Below, one piece after another: positions 7,315 through 13,514 of a stretch of DNA of 13,514 bases. The number at the start of each line of letters is the position of its first letter. Position 1 is the stretch's first letter. The notes under the pieces are model-generated. The model made no database searches. It was not told the origin of the DNA and saw nothing but the letters and a program-made list of their open reading frames with translations. This DNA is from Burkholderiaceae bacterium (GTDB lineage: Bacteria; Pseudomonadota; Gammaproteobacteria; Burkholderiales; Burkholderiaceae): assembly GCA_017998575.1 (NCBI GenBank), contig JAGOCV010000082.1:1-13514 (forward strand), read 5' to 3'. The translations under genes and the position numbers were made by a program.

Positions 7315-8292
7315 ATGATCCGACCCGACACCATCCTCTACGTCGACGACGAGGCCATGGCGCTGAAGTATTTCGAGCGCCTGGTCCGCCCTTTCGCACC
7401 CGTGCTCACCGCCGGCTCGGTGGACGAAGGCCGCGCGCTGCTGACCGAGCATGCCGGCCGCATCGCCGTGCTGATCTCGGATCAACGCATGCCCGGCGCG
7501 CACGGCAATGAGCTGCTGCGGCACGCGCGCGAGCACCACCCGGGCATCGTGCGCATGTTGACGACGGCGTACTCCGAACTGGGCGAGGCCATCGAGGCCA
7601 TCAACAGCGGCGAGATCTACCGCTACGTCACCAAGCCCTGGGACATCGACATCCTCAAGGCCGACCTGCGCAACGCGCTCGAACTCGCCACGCTGCGCAA
7701 CGAGCGCGATGGCCTGCTGCGCGAGAAGATGCTCGTGCAGCAGCAGCAACTGCTGTCGCAGCGCGTGAGCCATCTGGCCGTGGCGGCCGCGGGCTTCGTG
7801 CGTCCCGGGTTCGCGCCCGCGCTCTACGCCTATCTCGACACGGCGCTGCAGGTGGGCAGCGGTGCACCGAGCATCGACTGGCATGCGCTTGACCACGCCG
7901 ACCTGGCCCAGCTGGAGGCACAGCGCGCCATCGCCATCGGCCAGTTGCTGGCGCGCTGGGAGCCCGCTTTCGGCAGCGGCGCCGACACGACCGACACCCT
8001 GGCCGCGCTGGCACAGGCGCTGCCGGGCGCGGCGCGCGTGGAGGGATCGAGCCTGGTGGTGACCGACCGCCGGGTGTTCACCTGGCCGCTCGAGGCGCCG
8101 ACGCGCGAAACCCCCGGCGCGGCCAGCGTGGCCTGGCTGGCCTGGCAACTCTGGCGCGGCCAGCCGGCGCGGGTGCAGGCCGAAGGTGACGCCTGGCGCG
8201 TGGAACCGCTGCCCGCGAGCGCGTTGCCGGTACTGCCCGACGACTGGATGGCCGACTGCATCGAGCGGCTGGGCGAAAGCCGCGCCGCCTGA
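7315..8292 (+). CDS. phcQ: Response regulator with unassigned C-terminal domain, PhcQ-like
   Basis: This 325-residue protein opens with a receiver domain (about 5-125): LYVDDEA (Asp11, Asp12), phospho-accepting Asp56 in LISDQRMPG, Thr83/Thr84 in MLTTAY, and Lys107 in YRYVTKPWD. The receiver resembles those of RpfG/HD-GYP-type regulators, but no HD-GYP, GGDEF or helix-turn-helix follows. Residues 125-160 form a Gln-rich helix (REKMLVQQQQLLSQR) that looks like the first helix of a kinase dimerisation domain without a phospho-accepting His-Glu pair. The remainder (160-325) is Ala-rich with no motif I recognise. It is 27 bases after phcR, the fourth and last gene of the operon, which converges on pncC with 8 bases between. 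In Ralstonia, PhcQ is the major regulator linking the signal to PhcA-dependent genes; a protein-protein output is the likely mode here. Confidence 0.83.
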   Translation: MIRPDTILYVDDEAMALKYFERLVRPFAPVLTAGSVDEGRALLTEHAGRIAVLISDQRMPGAHGNELLRHAREHHPGIVRMLTTAYSELGEAIEAINSGEIYRYVTKPWDIDILKADLRNALELATLRNERDGLLREKMLVQQQQLLSQRVSHLAVAAAGFVRPGFAPALYAYLDTALQVGSGAPSIDWHALDHADLAQLEAQRAIAIGQLLARWEPAFGSGADTTDTLAALAQALPGAARVEGSSLVVTDRRVFTWPLEAPTRETPGAASVAWLAWQLWRGQPARVQAEGDAWRVEPLPASALPVLPDDWMADCIERLGESRAA

Positions 8293-8300
8293 GCGCCTGC

Positions 8301-8780
8301 TCAGTCGCGCACGCGCGCCAGCAGGCCGGCCAGCGCATGGGCCACGGTGGCGGATCGCACCGCCGCGCGATCGCCATCGAAACGCATGAGCCCGGTGTGC
8401 ACGCCCGCCGGCGTGGCGAAGCCGAACCACACCGTTCCCACCGGCTTTTCTGCGCTGCCGCCCGTGGGCCCGGCCACGCCGGTGACCGCCACCGCCACCT
8501 GCGCGCGCGAGCGCGCCAGCGCGCCGCTGGCCATGGCGCGCGCCACCGGCTCGCTCACGGCGCCGTTCAGCGCGATGAGCGCAGCCGGCACGCCCACCAG
8601 GTCGGTCTTGGCCTCGTTGGAATAGGTGACGAAGCCACGGTCGAACCACGCGCTCGACCCCGCCAGGTCGGTGCAGGCGCCGGCGATCAGCCCGCCGGTG
8701 CAGCTCTCGGCCGTGACCATCATCCAGCCGCGCGCCAGTAGCGCATCGGCCAGCGCACGCACGACATCGTCCGTCGCCAT
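8301..8780 (-). CDS. pncC: CinA-family nicotinamide-nucleotide amidohydrolase (PncC)
   Basis: This 159-residue cytoplasmic enzyme is predicted to hydrolyse nicotinamide mononucleotide to nicotinate mononucleotide and ammonia, part of NAD recycling. It is the stand-alone C-terminal CinA domain without the N-terminal MoaB-like domain, as in E. coli PncC. The signature VTAESCTGGLIAG at 22-34 carries the catalytic Ser26/27 region, and SNEAKTDLVGV carries Lys58, corresponding to the Ser-Lys pair of the family. TGVAGPTGG at 100-108 and KPVGTVWFG at 112-120 are also typical. The ATG at 8780 gives the family's normal length and sits 5 bases after the pgpA stop, so the two genes are almost certainly co-transcribed. 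Confidence 0.93.
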   Translation of the reverse strand: MATDDVVRALADALLARGWMMVTAESCTGGLIAGACTDLAGSSAWFDRGFVTYSNEAKTDLVGVPAALIALNGAVSEPVARAMASGALARSRAQVAVAVTGVAGPTGGSAEKPVGTVWFGFATPAGVHTGLMRFDGDRAAVRSATVAHALAGLLARVRD

Positions 8781-8785
8781 GCGCG

Positions 8786-9343
8786 TCACCACACCCAGCG
8801 CCACAACGCGATGACCAGCAGCGTGCAGAACGCGGCCACCAGGTCGTCGAACAGGATGCCGAAGCCGCCGCGCGCGCCGAAGCCCTTGAACAGCGAATCG
8901 GCCCAGCGCACCGGGCCGGGCTTGGCGGCATCGAAATAGCGGAACAGCAGGAAGGCCGCGAGCTGCCCGAAGAAACCGACCGGCACGATGAGCCACAGCA
9001 CCAGCCAGAACGCGACGATCTCGTCCCAGACGATCTGGCCGGGGTCGGCCACGTTCATGTGGCGCGCGGTCACGGTGCAGGCCCACCAGCCCAGCGGCAG
9101 CGACACCGCGAGCACCGCCGCCGTCCACGCATCGAACTGCGCGGCAGGCACGAAGCGCTGCCAGATGACGAAGGTGGCCCAGGCCCACAGCGTGCCGCTG
9201 GTGCCGGGTGCCAGCCGTGCCAGGCCCGAGCCCAACCCCAGCGCGATGGCGTGCGCGGGATGGGCGAACAGGAAGGCCAGGCCCAGGCGCGGCGGTGCGT
9301 CGGCAGGAGAAGAAGAGGGTGCGGAGGAATCGGTTGCGGTCAT
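8786..9343 (-). CDS. pgpA: Phosphatidylglycerophosphatase A
   Basis: This 185-residue inner-membrane enzyme removes the phosphate from phosphatidylglycerophosphate to make phosphatidylglycerol. After a Ser/Pro/Ala-rich tail of about 18 residues, the family landmarks appear in order: FAHPAHAIALGLGSGLARLAPGTSGT (the glycine-rich N-terminal motif, about 26-51), VWDEIVAFW (105-113) with acidic Asp107-Glu108, FRYFDAAKPGPVRWAD (134-149), and GGFGILFDDLVAA (159-171) with paired Asp166-Asp167. Four hydrophobic helices alternate with these conserved loops. The ATG at 9343 overlaps the TGA of the LysR gene by ATGA, so translation appears coupled to that regulator even though the functions seem unrelated. 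In related bacteria pgpA commonly lies with thiL and pncC; here thiL is separated from it by two genes. Confidence 0.95.
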   Translation of the reverse strand: MTATDSSAPSSSPADAPPRLGLAFLFAHPAHAIALGLGSGLARLAPGTSGTLWAWATFVIWQRFVPAAQFDAWTAAVLAVSLPLGWWACTVTARHMNVADPGQIVWDEIVAFWLVLWLIVPVGFFGQLAAFLLFRYFDAAKPGPVRWADSLFKGFGARGGFGILFDDLVAAFCTLLVIALWRWVW

Positions 9344-10263
9344 GGGCTCGGCCCCGGTGCGGGAGGCTCCATCTTGCCAAAGTACTCGGTCCACCAGTCC
9401 AGGCAGGCGCGCACGCGTGGCAGGCGGTCGCGTTGTGGCGGCATCACGGCATACACCGGGAACTCCTGCGGATCGGTGAACGATTCGAGCACCGGCACGA
9501 GCAGGCCCTGCGCCTGCAGCGGACGCGTGACCAGATCGTTGCAGCGGCAGATGCCCAGGCCCTCCAGCACCATCGACATCATCACGCCGGTGGAGGCCGC
9601 GCGGTACAGCCCGCGCATGGGCCGCTCCACCGCCACGCCGTCGATGATCCAGGGCCAGCGGTTGAGGTGCAGCGCCGCACTGTTGGTGATGAGGCGGTGG
9701 CCTTCGAGCTCGTCCGGATGGCGCGGCATGCCGAAGCGGCGCAGGTAGCCCGGCGTCGCGTACAGGCGCCGCGTGTGCACGCCGATGCGCCGGGCCACCA
9801 CCGAATCGTCCTGCACCGAGCCCGTGCGGATGGCGATGTCCACGCCTTCGCGCACCATGTCGACCAGCCGGTCCTCGGCCTGGATGTCCACCTGCAGCCG
9901 CGGATGCCGCTCGCTCAGGCCGGCGAGGCTCGGCACGATGAGGTAGTGCGCCATCGAGGGGCTCACGGCCACGCGCACCAGACCGCCTACCTCGTGCGCG
10001 CGCCCGGTGAATTCGGTTTCCAGGTCGGCATAGGTGCCGGCCATGCGCTGGCAGTAGTCGAGGAAGGTCTCGCCCTCGGGCGTGAGCGACAGGCCATGCG
10101 TGCTGCGGTAGAGCAGCCGCACGCCGCAGGCGGCCTCGATACGGTTGAGCGCGCGCGAGATGCGGCTCACCGGCGCCTCGCGCTCGCGTGCCACCACCGA
10201 CAGCGAACCGCATTCGGCCACGCGGGTGAACAGTTGCAGGTCGTCGAAAGCCAGTTCGCGCAT
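9340..10263 (-). CDS. LysR-family transcriptional regulator
   Basis: This 307-residue protein has the standard LysR layout: an N-terminal winged helix-turn-helix (about 5-65, with GSLSVVARE and VSRISRALNRIEAACGVRLL, then STHGLSLTPEGETFL) and a periplasmic-binding-protein-like effector domain (about 90-295). Effector-domain segments such as VRVAVSPSMAHYLIVPSL, DIAIRTG and YATPGYLRRFG place it in the large subgroup related to AaeR/DhgR-type regulators of single-gene aromatic or redox functions. It does not resemble PhcA. It is divergent from a tautomerase gene, and a perfect inverted repeat with T-N11-A symmetry lies between them, so it probably controls that gene and itself. The ATG at 10263 was chosen for a normal-length DNA-binding domain; a longer frame to 10410 would run through that operator. 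Effector unknown. Confidence 0.93.
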   Translation of the reverse strand: MRELAFDDLQLFTRVAECGSLSVVAREREAPVSRISRALNRIEAACGVRLLYRSTHGLSLTPEGETFLDYCQRMAGTYADLETEFTGRAHEVGGLVRVAVSPSMAHYLIVPSLAGLSERHPRLQVDIQAEDRLVDMVREGVDIAIRTGSVQDDSVVARRIGVHTRRLYATPGYLRRFGMPRHPDELEGHRLITNSAALHLNRWPWIIDGVAVERPMRGLYRAASTGVMMSMVLEGLGICRCNDLVTRPLQAQGLLVPVLESFTDPQEFPVYAVMPPQRDRLPRVRACLDWWTEYFGKMEPPAPGPSP

Positions 10264-10289
10264 GACGGCGATGGTAGCGGCTGCGGTCT

Positions 10290-10312
10290 GGTTTTGCGCT
10301 TCCTGCAAAACC
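10290..10312. promoter_or_regulatory. Predicted LysR operator
   Basis: GGTTTTGC and GCAAAACC form a perfect 8-base inverted repeat around a 7-base spacer, and contain the T-N11-A core typical of LysR sites (T10295, A10307). The centre, about 10301, lies near -65 relative to the start predicted from the TAGATT box at 10354, the classic position of a LysR recognition site. It is also 27 bases before the LysR start, which fits autorepression. An overlapping GCAAA-N5-TTTGC repeat at 10305-10319 could extend the site. Confidence 0.62.
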
Positions 10313-10330
10313 CATTTGCCCGCAGCAGCG

Positions 10331-10359
10331 TTTCGCGAGCGGGAGCAAGCCACTAGATT
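10331..10359 (+). promoter_or_regulatory. Candidate promoter of the tautomerase gene
   Basis: TTTCGC at 10331-10336 and TAGATT at 10354-10359 are separated by 17 bases. The -10 is fair and the -35 poor, as expected for a promoter that needs a LysR-type activator. Predicted transcription start is near 10366. Confidence 0.33.
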
Positions 10360-10401
10360 CAGGGCATGCCCTCTGCAGGGACGACCGGACACTGAATCGA
10401 C

Positions 10402-10407
10402 AGGAGA
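10402..10407 (+). promoter_or_regulatory. Ribosome binding site of the tautomerase gene
   Basis: AGGAGA lies eight bases before the ATG at 10416 and supports that start; the resulting protein begins Met-Pro, as tautomerases require. Confidence 0.7.
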
Positions 10408-10415
10408 CACACGCC

Positions 10416-10817
10416 ATGCCCGTCCTCAACCTGCGCGTTGCGCCGCTGCAAAACCCCGAACGCTACCCGGCGCTGGCACAGGCCCTGACGCGGATCACCG
10501 AGCACGTGTTGCACAAGCAGGCCGACGTCACGGCCGTCACCATCGACGACCTGCCGGCCGCGCGCTGGTACGTCGGCGGCCAGGACGTGCAGCGTCCCAC
10601 GGCGCAACTCGAAATCCACATCACCGCCGGCACCAACACCGCCGCCGAGAAGGCCGAGTTCGTGCGCGCCGCGCATGCCGAGCTCGAACGCCAGCTGGGA
10701 CATGGCGGCCCGCTGGAAGCCGCGAGCTACGTGATCGTGCGCGAGGTGCCGGCCACCGACTGGGGTTACGGCGGGCAGACCCAGCAGGGCCGGCGCGGGG
10801 CCCGCGCCGCGGCCTGA
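10416..10817 (+). CDS. Tautomerase-superfamily protein (4-oxalocrotonate tautomerase-like)
   Basis: This 133-residue protein starts MPVLNLRV, so removal of Met would expose the N-terminal Pro that acts as the catalytic base in the tautomerase superfamily. It is about twice the length of classic 62-residue 4-oxalocrotonate tautomerases. The first part shows a beta strand, a helix (PERYPALAQALTRITEHVL) and a second strand VTAVTIDDLPAARWYVGG; the second half again has a strand (AQLEIHITAG) and helix (AAEKAEFVRAAHAELERQL), suggesting a two-repeat beta-alpha-beta architecture. The C-terminal tail is Gly/Arg/Ala-rich. The substrate cannot be named. It is divergent from a LysR gene with a shared operator, so expression is probably inducible by a small aromatic or carbonyl compound. 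It converges on thiL with 29 bases between. Confidence 0.85.
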   Translation: MPVLNLRVAPLQNPERYPALAQALTRITEHVLHKQADVTAVTIDDLPAARWYVGGQDVQRPTAQLEIHITAGTNTAAEKAEFVRAAHAELERQLGHGGPLEAASYVIVREVPATDWGYGGQTQQGRRGARAAA

Positions 10818-10837
10818 CGGCGCGGCCGGCCGCCGTC
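10816..10837. terminator. Possible hairpin between convergent tautomerase and thiL genes
   Basis: GACGGC and GCCGTC can pair around a loop that itself contains the palindrome GCGGCCGGCCGC (10822-10833). It fills most of the 29-base gap between two convergent stops. No T run follows on either strand, so it is at best a weak or RNA-stabilising structure; GC-rich sequence often contains such pairs by chance. Confidence 0.3.
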
Positions 10838-10846
10838 GCCAGTGCT

Positions 10847-11815
10847 TCAGGCGAAGTGGTCGAACGACTGGAAGCGCTGCGCGAGCGGCGTGCCATCGGC
10901 CTGCACCACGCGCAGGCCTGCTTCGGCCTCGATGCGGCCGATGCGTTGCACCGGGGTGCTGGCCGCACGTGCGGCGGCTTCCACGGCAGCACGCGCCTGC
11001 GGCGGCGCCGTGAAAGCCAGCTCGTAGTCGTCGCCGCCGGCCATCACGCATTCGAGCCGCTGTGACTCGCCGAGCGCGGGCAGCGGGCCCGCGTCGCGCA
11101 GGCCGAAGCAGCCGAGCACGCGCTCCGCCTCGATGCGCGCCCCCACGCGCGAGGCCGCCAGCACATGGCCCAAGTCGCCCAGCAGGCCGTCGCTCAGGTC
11201 CAGCGCGGCGCTGGCGATGCCACGCAGCGCCTGGCCCAGCGCGACGCGCGGCGTGGGTTGTTCCATGCGCTCGCGCGCCACGGCCAGTGCGGGCTCCGGC
11301 AGCGAGAGCGTGCCGCGGAACACTTCCAGCGCCGCGCGTGCCGCGCCCAGCGTGCCGCTCACATAGATGTCGTCGCCCGCGCGCGCGCCGCTGCGCAGCA
11401 GGGCCTGGCCGGCAGGCACTTCGCCGAAGACGGTGATGCAGAGGTTGAGCGGACCCTGCGTGGTGTCGCCGCCGATGAGTTCGCAGCCGTGCGTGTCGGC
11501 CAGCGCGTAGAGCCCCTGCGCGAAGCGTTCGAGCCAGGCGTCGTCGGCGCGCGGCAACGACAGCGCGAGCGTGAAGGCCACCGGACGCGCGCCGCAGGCC
11601 GCCAGGTCGCTCAGGTTGACGGCCAGGGCCTTGTGGCCCAGCCGCGCCGGATCGACGGTGGAGAGGAAATGCCGCCCTTCCACCAGCATGTCGCTGGAGA
11701 TGGCCAGCTGCATGCCGGCCGTGGGCGCGATCAGCGCGCAGTCGTCGCCGCCGCCGAGCACGGCGTGCTTCACAGGGCGCTTGAAATGACGAGCGATGAG
11801 ATCGAATTCACCCAT
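10847..11815 (-). CDS. thiL: Thiamine-monophosphate kinase
   Basis: This 322-residue cytoplasmic enzyme phosphorylates thiamine monophosphate to thiamine diphosphate using ATP, the last step of cofactor synthesis. It has the usual start MGEFDLIARHF and the PurM/ThiL-fold landmarks: GGGDDCALI (metal-binding Asp pair, about 21-29), AISSDMLVEGRHF, HKALAVNLSDLAACGA, CELIGGDTTQGP, then LDLSDGLLGDLGHVL and the late GGDDYELAFT motif. Length is normal for the family and all acidic metal ligands appear present. It begins 35 bases after the ybdK stop on the same strand, so it may share that transcript. Downstream, where relatives often have pgpA, there is instead a convergent tautomerase gene and a LysR regulator. 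Confidence 0.96.
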   Translation of the reverse strand: MGEFDLIARHFKRPVKHAVLGGGDDCALIAPTAGMQLAISSDMLVEGRHFLSTVDPARLGHKALAVNLSDLAACGARPVAFTLALSLPRADDAWLERFAQGLYALADTHGCELIGGDTTQGPLNLCITVFGEVPAGQALLRSGARAGDDIYVSGTLGAARAALEVFRGTLSLPEPALAVARERMEQPTPRVALGQALRGIASAALDLSDGLLGDLGHVLAASRVGARIEAERVLGCFGLRDAGPLPALGESQRLECVMAGGDDYELAFTAPPQARAAVEAAARAASTPVQRIGRIEAEAGLRVVQADGTPLAQRFQSFDHFA

Positions 11816-11850
11816 CGGCCAAGCTTAACGCCCTCCATGAGGCGGCACCC

Positions 11851-12972
11851 TCAGACACTGCCGCGGAACTTCAGCGCAGACTGGCGGCTGACTTCCGCGA
11901 GAAGGCGCGCTTCGTACTGCTGCTCGCGCAGCCAGCGCGAGTCGTTGTGCGCGCGATCGACGCTGCCGCGCAACAGATGCACGGCGGCAGCAGCGCCCAT
12001 CACCTCGGCGTCGCGCTCGATCTCGCGCATGGTCAGCAGGATGTGGTCGCGCAGCGGCAGGTGCTCGCCGGTCGCCGGATCGACGTAGACGGCCTCCAGT
12101 CCGAAACGGCAGGCCTGGAAACGGTTGTAGGTGTAGACGAGGTAGTCGTCCTCGTCGGGCATGAAGGGCTGCGCGCGCAGGAACCACGCACCCAGCGACT
12201 GCACGTAGCCGGCCAGCGCGGCCGCGCGCTCCACCGTGAGCGGCGTGTCGAATACGCGGATCTCGATCGTGCCGTATTCGGGTTTGGGACGGATGTCCCA
12301 GTAAAAGTCCTTCATGCTTTTGACGACGCCGGTGCGCGTCATCTTGAGGAAGTACTGCTCGAACTCGCTCCACGACAGCGCGAAGGGCGCGCGGCCCGAG
12401 AGCGGAAAGGCGAACACCGAATTGAGCCGCGCCGAATCGAACGCCGTGTCCTGGCCCTGCACGTAGGGGCTGGAGGCCGACAGCGCGATGAAGTGCGGGA
12501 TGTAGCGCGACATGCGGTGCAGCATGAGCAGCGCTTCGTCCGCGCTGGGGCAGCCGATGTGAACGTGCTGGCCGAAGATGGTGAATTGCTTGGAGAGGTA
12601 GCCGTACAGCTCCGACAGCTCGCGAAAACGCGGCTTGTCGTAGATGCGCCGCTCGTGCCACTGCTGGAACGGATGCGTGCCGCCGCCGGCCACCGCGATG
12701 TTGAGCTTGTCGGCGGCCTTCACCAGCGCGTCGCGGATCTGCGTGAGCTCGCCCAGCACCTCCGACGACGACTGGCACACGCCGGTGGAGATCTCGATCA
12801 TGGCCGAAGTCATCTCGGGCACGATGCTGCCGGGCAGCGGCACCTTCTCGAGCAGGCGCAGCATGTCCTCGGCGTAGGGCGCGAGGTCGAAGTCGTGCGT
12901 GTTGAGCAGCTGCAACTCGAGCTCGACGCCCAGCGACAGCGCCTTCGATTGCTGGAACGGTTCAAGGCTCAC
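11851..12972 (-). CDS. ybdK: YbdK-family carboxylate-amine ligase (glutamate-cysteine ligase type 2-like)
   Basis: This 373-residue protein belongs to the GCS2/YbdK family; members show weak glutamate-cysteine ligase activity in E. coli and their physiological substrate is uncertain. Landmarks include GVELELQLL (about 15-23, metal-binding glutamates), [16 protein letters not shown] (51-66), [19 protein letters not shown] (about 133-141), and [14 protein letters not shown]. Length is normal. The start is a GTG at 12972, chosen because a strong GGAGGAG at 12979-12985 lies six bases before it and homologues begin MSLEPF-like. The start overlaps the end of the antiporter gene by 11 bases, so the two are co-translated. 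thiL follows 35 bases downstream. Confidence 0.93.
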   Translation of the reverse strand: MSLEPFQQSKALSLGVELELQLLNTHDFDLAPYAEDMLRLLEKVPLPGSIVPEMTSAMIEISTGVCQSSSEVLGELTQIRDALVKAADKLNIAVAGGGTHPFQQWHERRIYDKPRFRELSELYGYLSKQFTIFGQHVHIGCPSADEALLMLHRMSRYIPHFIALSASSPYVQGQDTAFDSARLNSVFAFPLSGRAPFALSWSEFEQYFLKMTRTGVVKSMKDFYWDIRPKPEYGTIEIRVFDTPLTVERAAALAGYVQSLGAWFLRAQPFMPDEDDYLVYTYNRFQACRFGLEAVYVDPATGEHLPLRDHILLTMREIERDAEVMGAAAAVHLLRGSVDRAHNDSRWLREQQYEARLLAEVSRQSALKFRGSV

Positions 12973-13514
12973 GGACGTCTCCTCCGGAAGTGGCGGGCAG
13001 CGGCGCCACCTGCCAGGGCCGCGAGCTCTCGCCCGCGCGGTACAGCGCGAAGGTGGCGATGGCCGCGCCCAGCACCTCCATCAGCAGGATGATGGGCAGT
13101 GCGATGCGGGCGATCTCGGCCCCCAGCACGGGCGCGGAGGCCGCGAACTGCGAGGCGATCAGCAGCGCCACCGACGACATGGGCGACATGGCGCAGCCCG
13201 TCCAGAGCGCCTGCTTCCAGCTGGCGCCGCTGCCGGGATTGGCCAATGCCACGCCCACGATCTTGGCGACGGCGCGCGCGGCGATGACCGCTAGCACGAC
13301 GCCGGTGACGGGCACGCTCCAGTCGGCCTGCGCGGCGACGGTGGAGACCAGCACGAACATCAGCATGGTCAGCAGCGTGGAGGCCGTGCCCAGCTGGCGC
13401 GGCCACGACCACGGGCGCGGATTGAGTTGCTTGAGCAGCATGCCCCCCAGCAACGCGGCCAGCGGGGCCGAGCCGCCCAGCGGCGCCGCCGTGGCCGCCG
13501 CGGCAGCGATGAGC
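12962..13514 (-). CDS. CPA2/Kef-type cation:proton antiporter, C-terminal part (partial)
   Basis: The frame runs off the right edge, leaving 183 C-terminal residues. They contain about five hydrophobic helices, including [52 protein letters not shown] and [20 protein letters not shown], in the pattern of the last membrane segments of monovalent cation:proton antiporters of the CPA2 (Kef) type. The short hydrophilic tail ([16 protein letters not shown]) has no RCK/TrkA-N nucleotide-binding domain, so regulation through a fused C-terminal KTN domain, as in KefB and KefC, is absent. The stop at 12962 lies within the ybdK start region (11-base overlap). Ion preference (K+ or Na+) cannot be told. 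Confidence 0.82.
   Translation of the reverse strand, partial: LIAAAAATAAPLGGSAPLAALLGGMLLKQLNPRPWSWPRQLGTASTLLTMLMFVLVSTVAAQADWSVPVTGVVLAVIAARAVAKIVGVALANPGSGASWKQALWTGCAMSPMSSVALLIASQFAASAPVLGAEIARIALPIILLMEVLGAAIATFALYRAGESSRPWQVAPLPATSGGDVREP
12979..12985 (-). promoter_or_regulatory. Ribosome binding site that decides the GTG start of ybdK
   Basis: On the minus strand GGAGGAG lies six bases before the GTG at 12972, inside the last codons of the antiporter gene. It is one of the strongest Shine-Dalgarno sequences in the window and justifies the non-ATG start. Confidence 0.75.

Noticed and set aside
8301..9380. A single 359-residue protein joining the pgpA region to PncC
   Set aside because: The first 200 residues are pgpA read in the wrong frame; the PncC domain starts properly at the ATG at 8780.
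9340..10263. The LysR gene as the PhcA regulator of the phc-like operon
   Set aside because: PhcA is a LysR protein, but this one belongs to a different subgroup, is divergent from a tautomerase gene with its own operator, and is linked to pgpA. PhcA is not next to phcBSRQ in Ralstonia either.
10816..10837. A strong intrinsic terminator between tautomerase and thiL genes
   Set aside because: The pairing is GC-rich but no T tract follows on either strand; listed only as a weak possible structure.
1..13514. CRISPR arrays, tRNA or rRNA genes, insertion sequences, phage genes
   Set aside because: No spaced direct repeats, cloverleaf-like segments, transposase or integrase motifs, or phage structural motifs were seen on either strand.

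Overview
The window is GC-rich, gene-dense bacterial DNA, about two thirds G+C by eye, with short or overlapping gene junctions. The gene set (thiL, pgpA, pncC, an FMN-binding glutamate synthase-like protein, a YbdK-type carboxylate-amine ligase) and protein style suggest a betaproteobacterium of the Burkholderiales, probably Comamonadaceae-like. That assignment is inferred from gene content; there is no rRNA or other phylogenetic marker. No tRNA, insertion sequence, CRISPR array or prophage gene was recognised, and no gene-free stretch exceeds about 230 bases.

Layout, left to right. (1) 1-609: the tail of an unidentified plus-strand gene, stop-start coupled to a YafP-like GNAT acetyltransferase. 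(2) 616-3124, minus strand: a membrane-anchored glutamate synthase-family flavoprotein followed by a divergent kinase-fold protein whose expected catalytic Asp is replaced by Gln. (3) 3125-3350: a divergent promoter region with a TACAAT -10 box. (4) 3351-8292, plus strand: a four-gene operon that matches, in order and domain content, the phcB-phcS-phcR-phcQ quorum-sensing operon of Ralstonia. It holds a SAM-dependent methyltransferase (3-hydroxy fatty acid methyl ester synthase in Ralstonia), a six-helix membrane histidine kinase, a receiver fused to a histidine kinase, and a receiver with an unassigned C-terminal domain. (5) 8301-10263, minus strand: a LysR regulator, pgpA and pncC, tightly spaced; LysR is divergent from a tautomerase gene (10416-10817). 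The 152-bp gap between them carries a perfect inverted repeat that looks like a LysR operator. (6) 10847-13514, minus strand: thiL, ybdK and the 3' part of a CPA2-type cation:proton antiporter whose end overlaps ybdK.

The main biological point is the phc-like operon. By analogy to Ralstonia, the methyltransferase would make a volatile or diffusible methyl ester, the membrane kinase would sense it, and the two receiver proteins would pass the signal on. No protein here has a DNA-binding output within the operon, so the final regulator (PhcA in Ralstonia) would be elsewhere. The LysR protein in this window does not look like PhcA and sits in a separate unit. Secondary points are the LysR/tautomerase pair lying between thiL and pgpA-pncC, genes often adjacent in relatives, and the kinase-like protein lacking the usual catalytic Asp.
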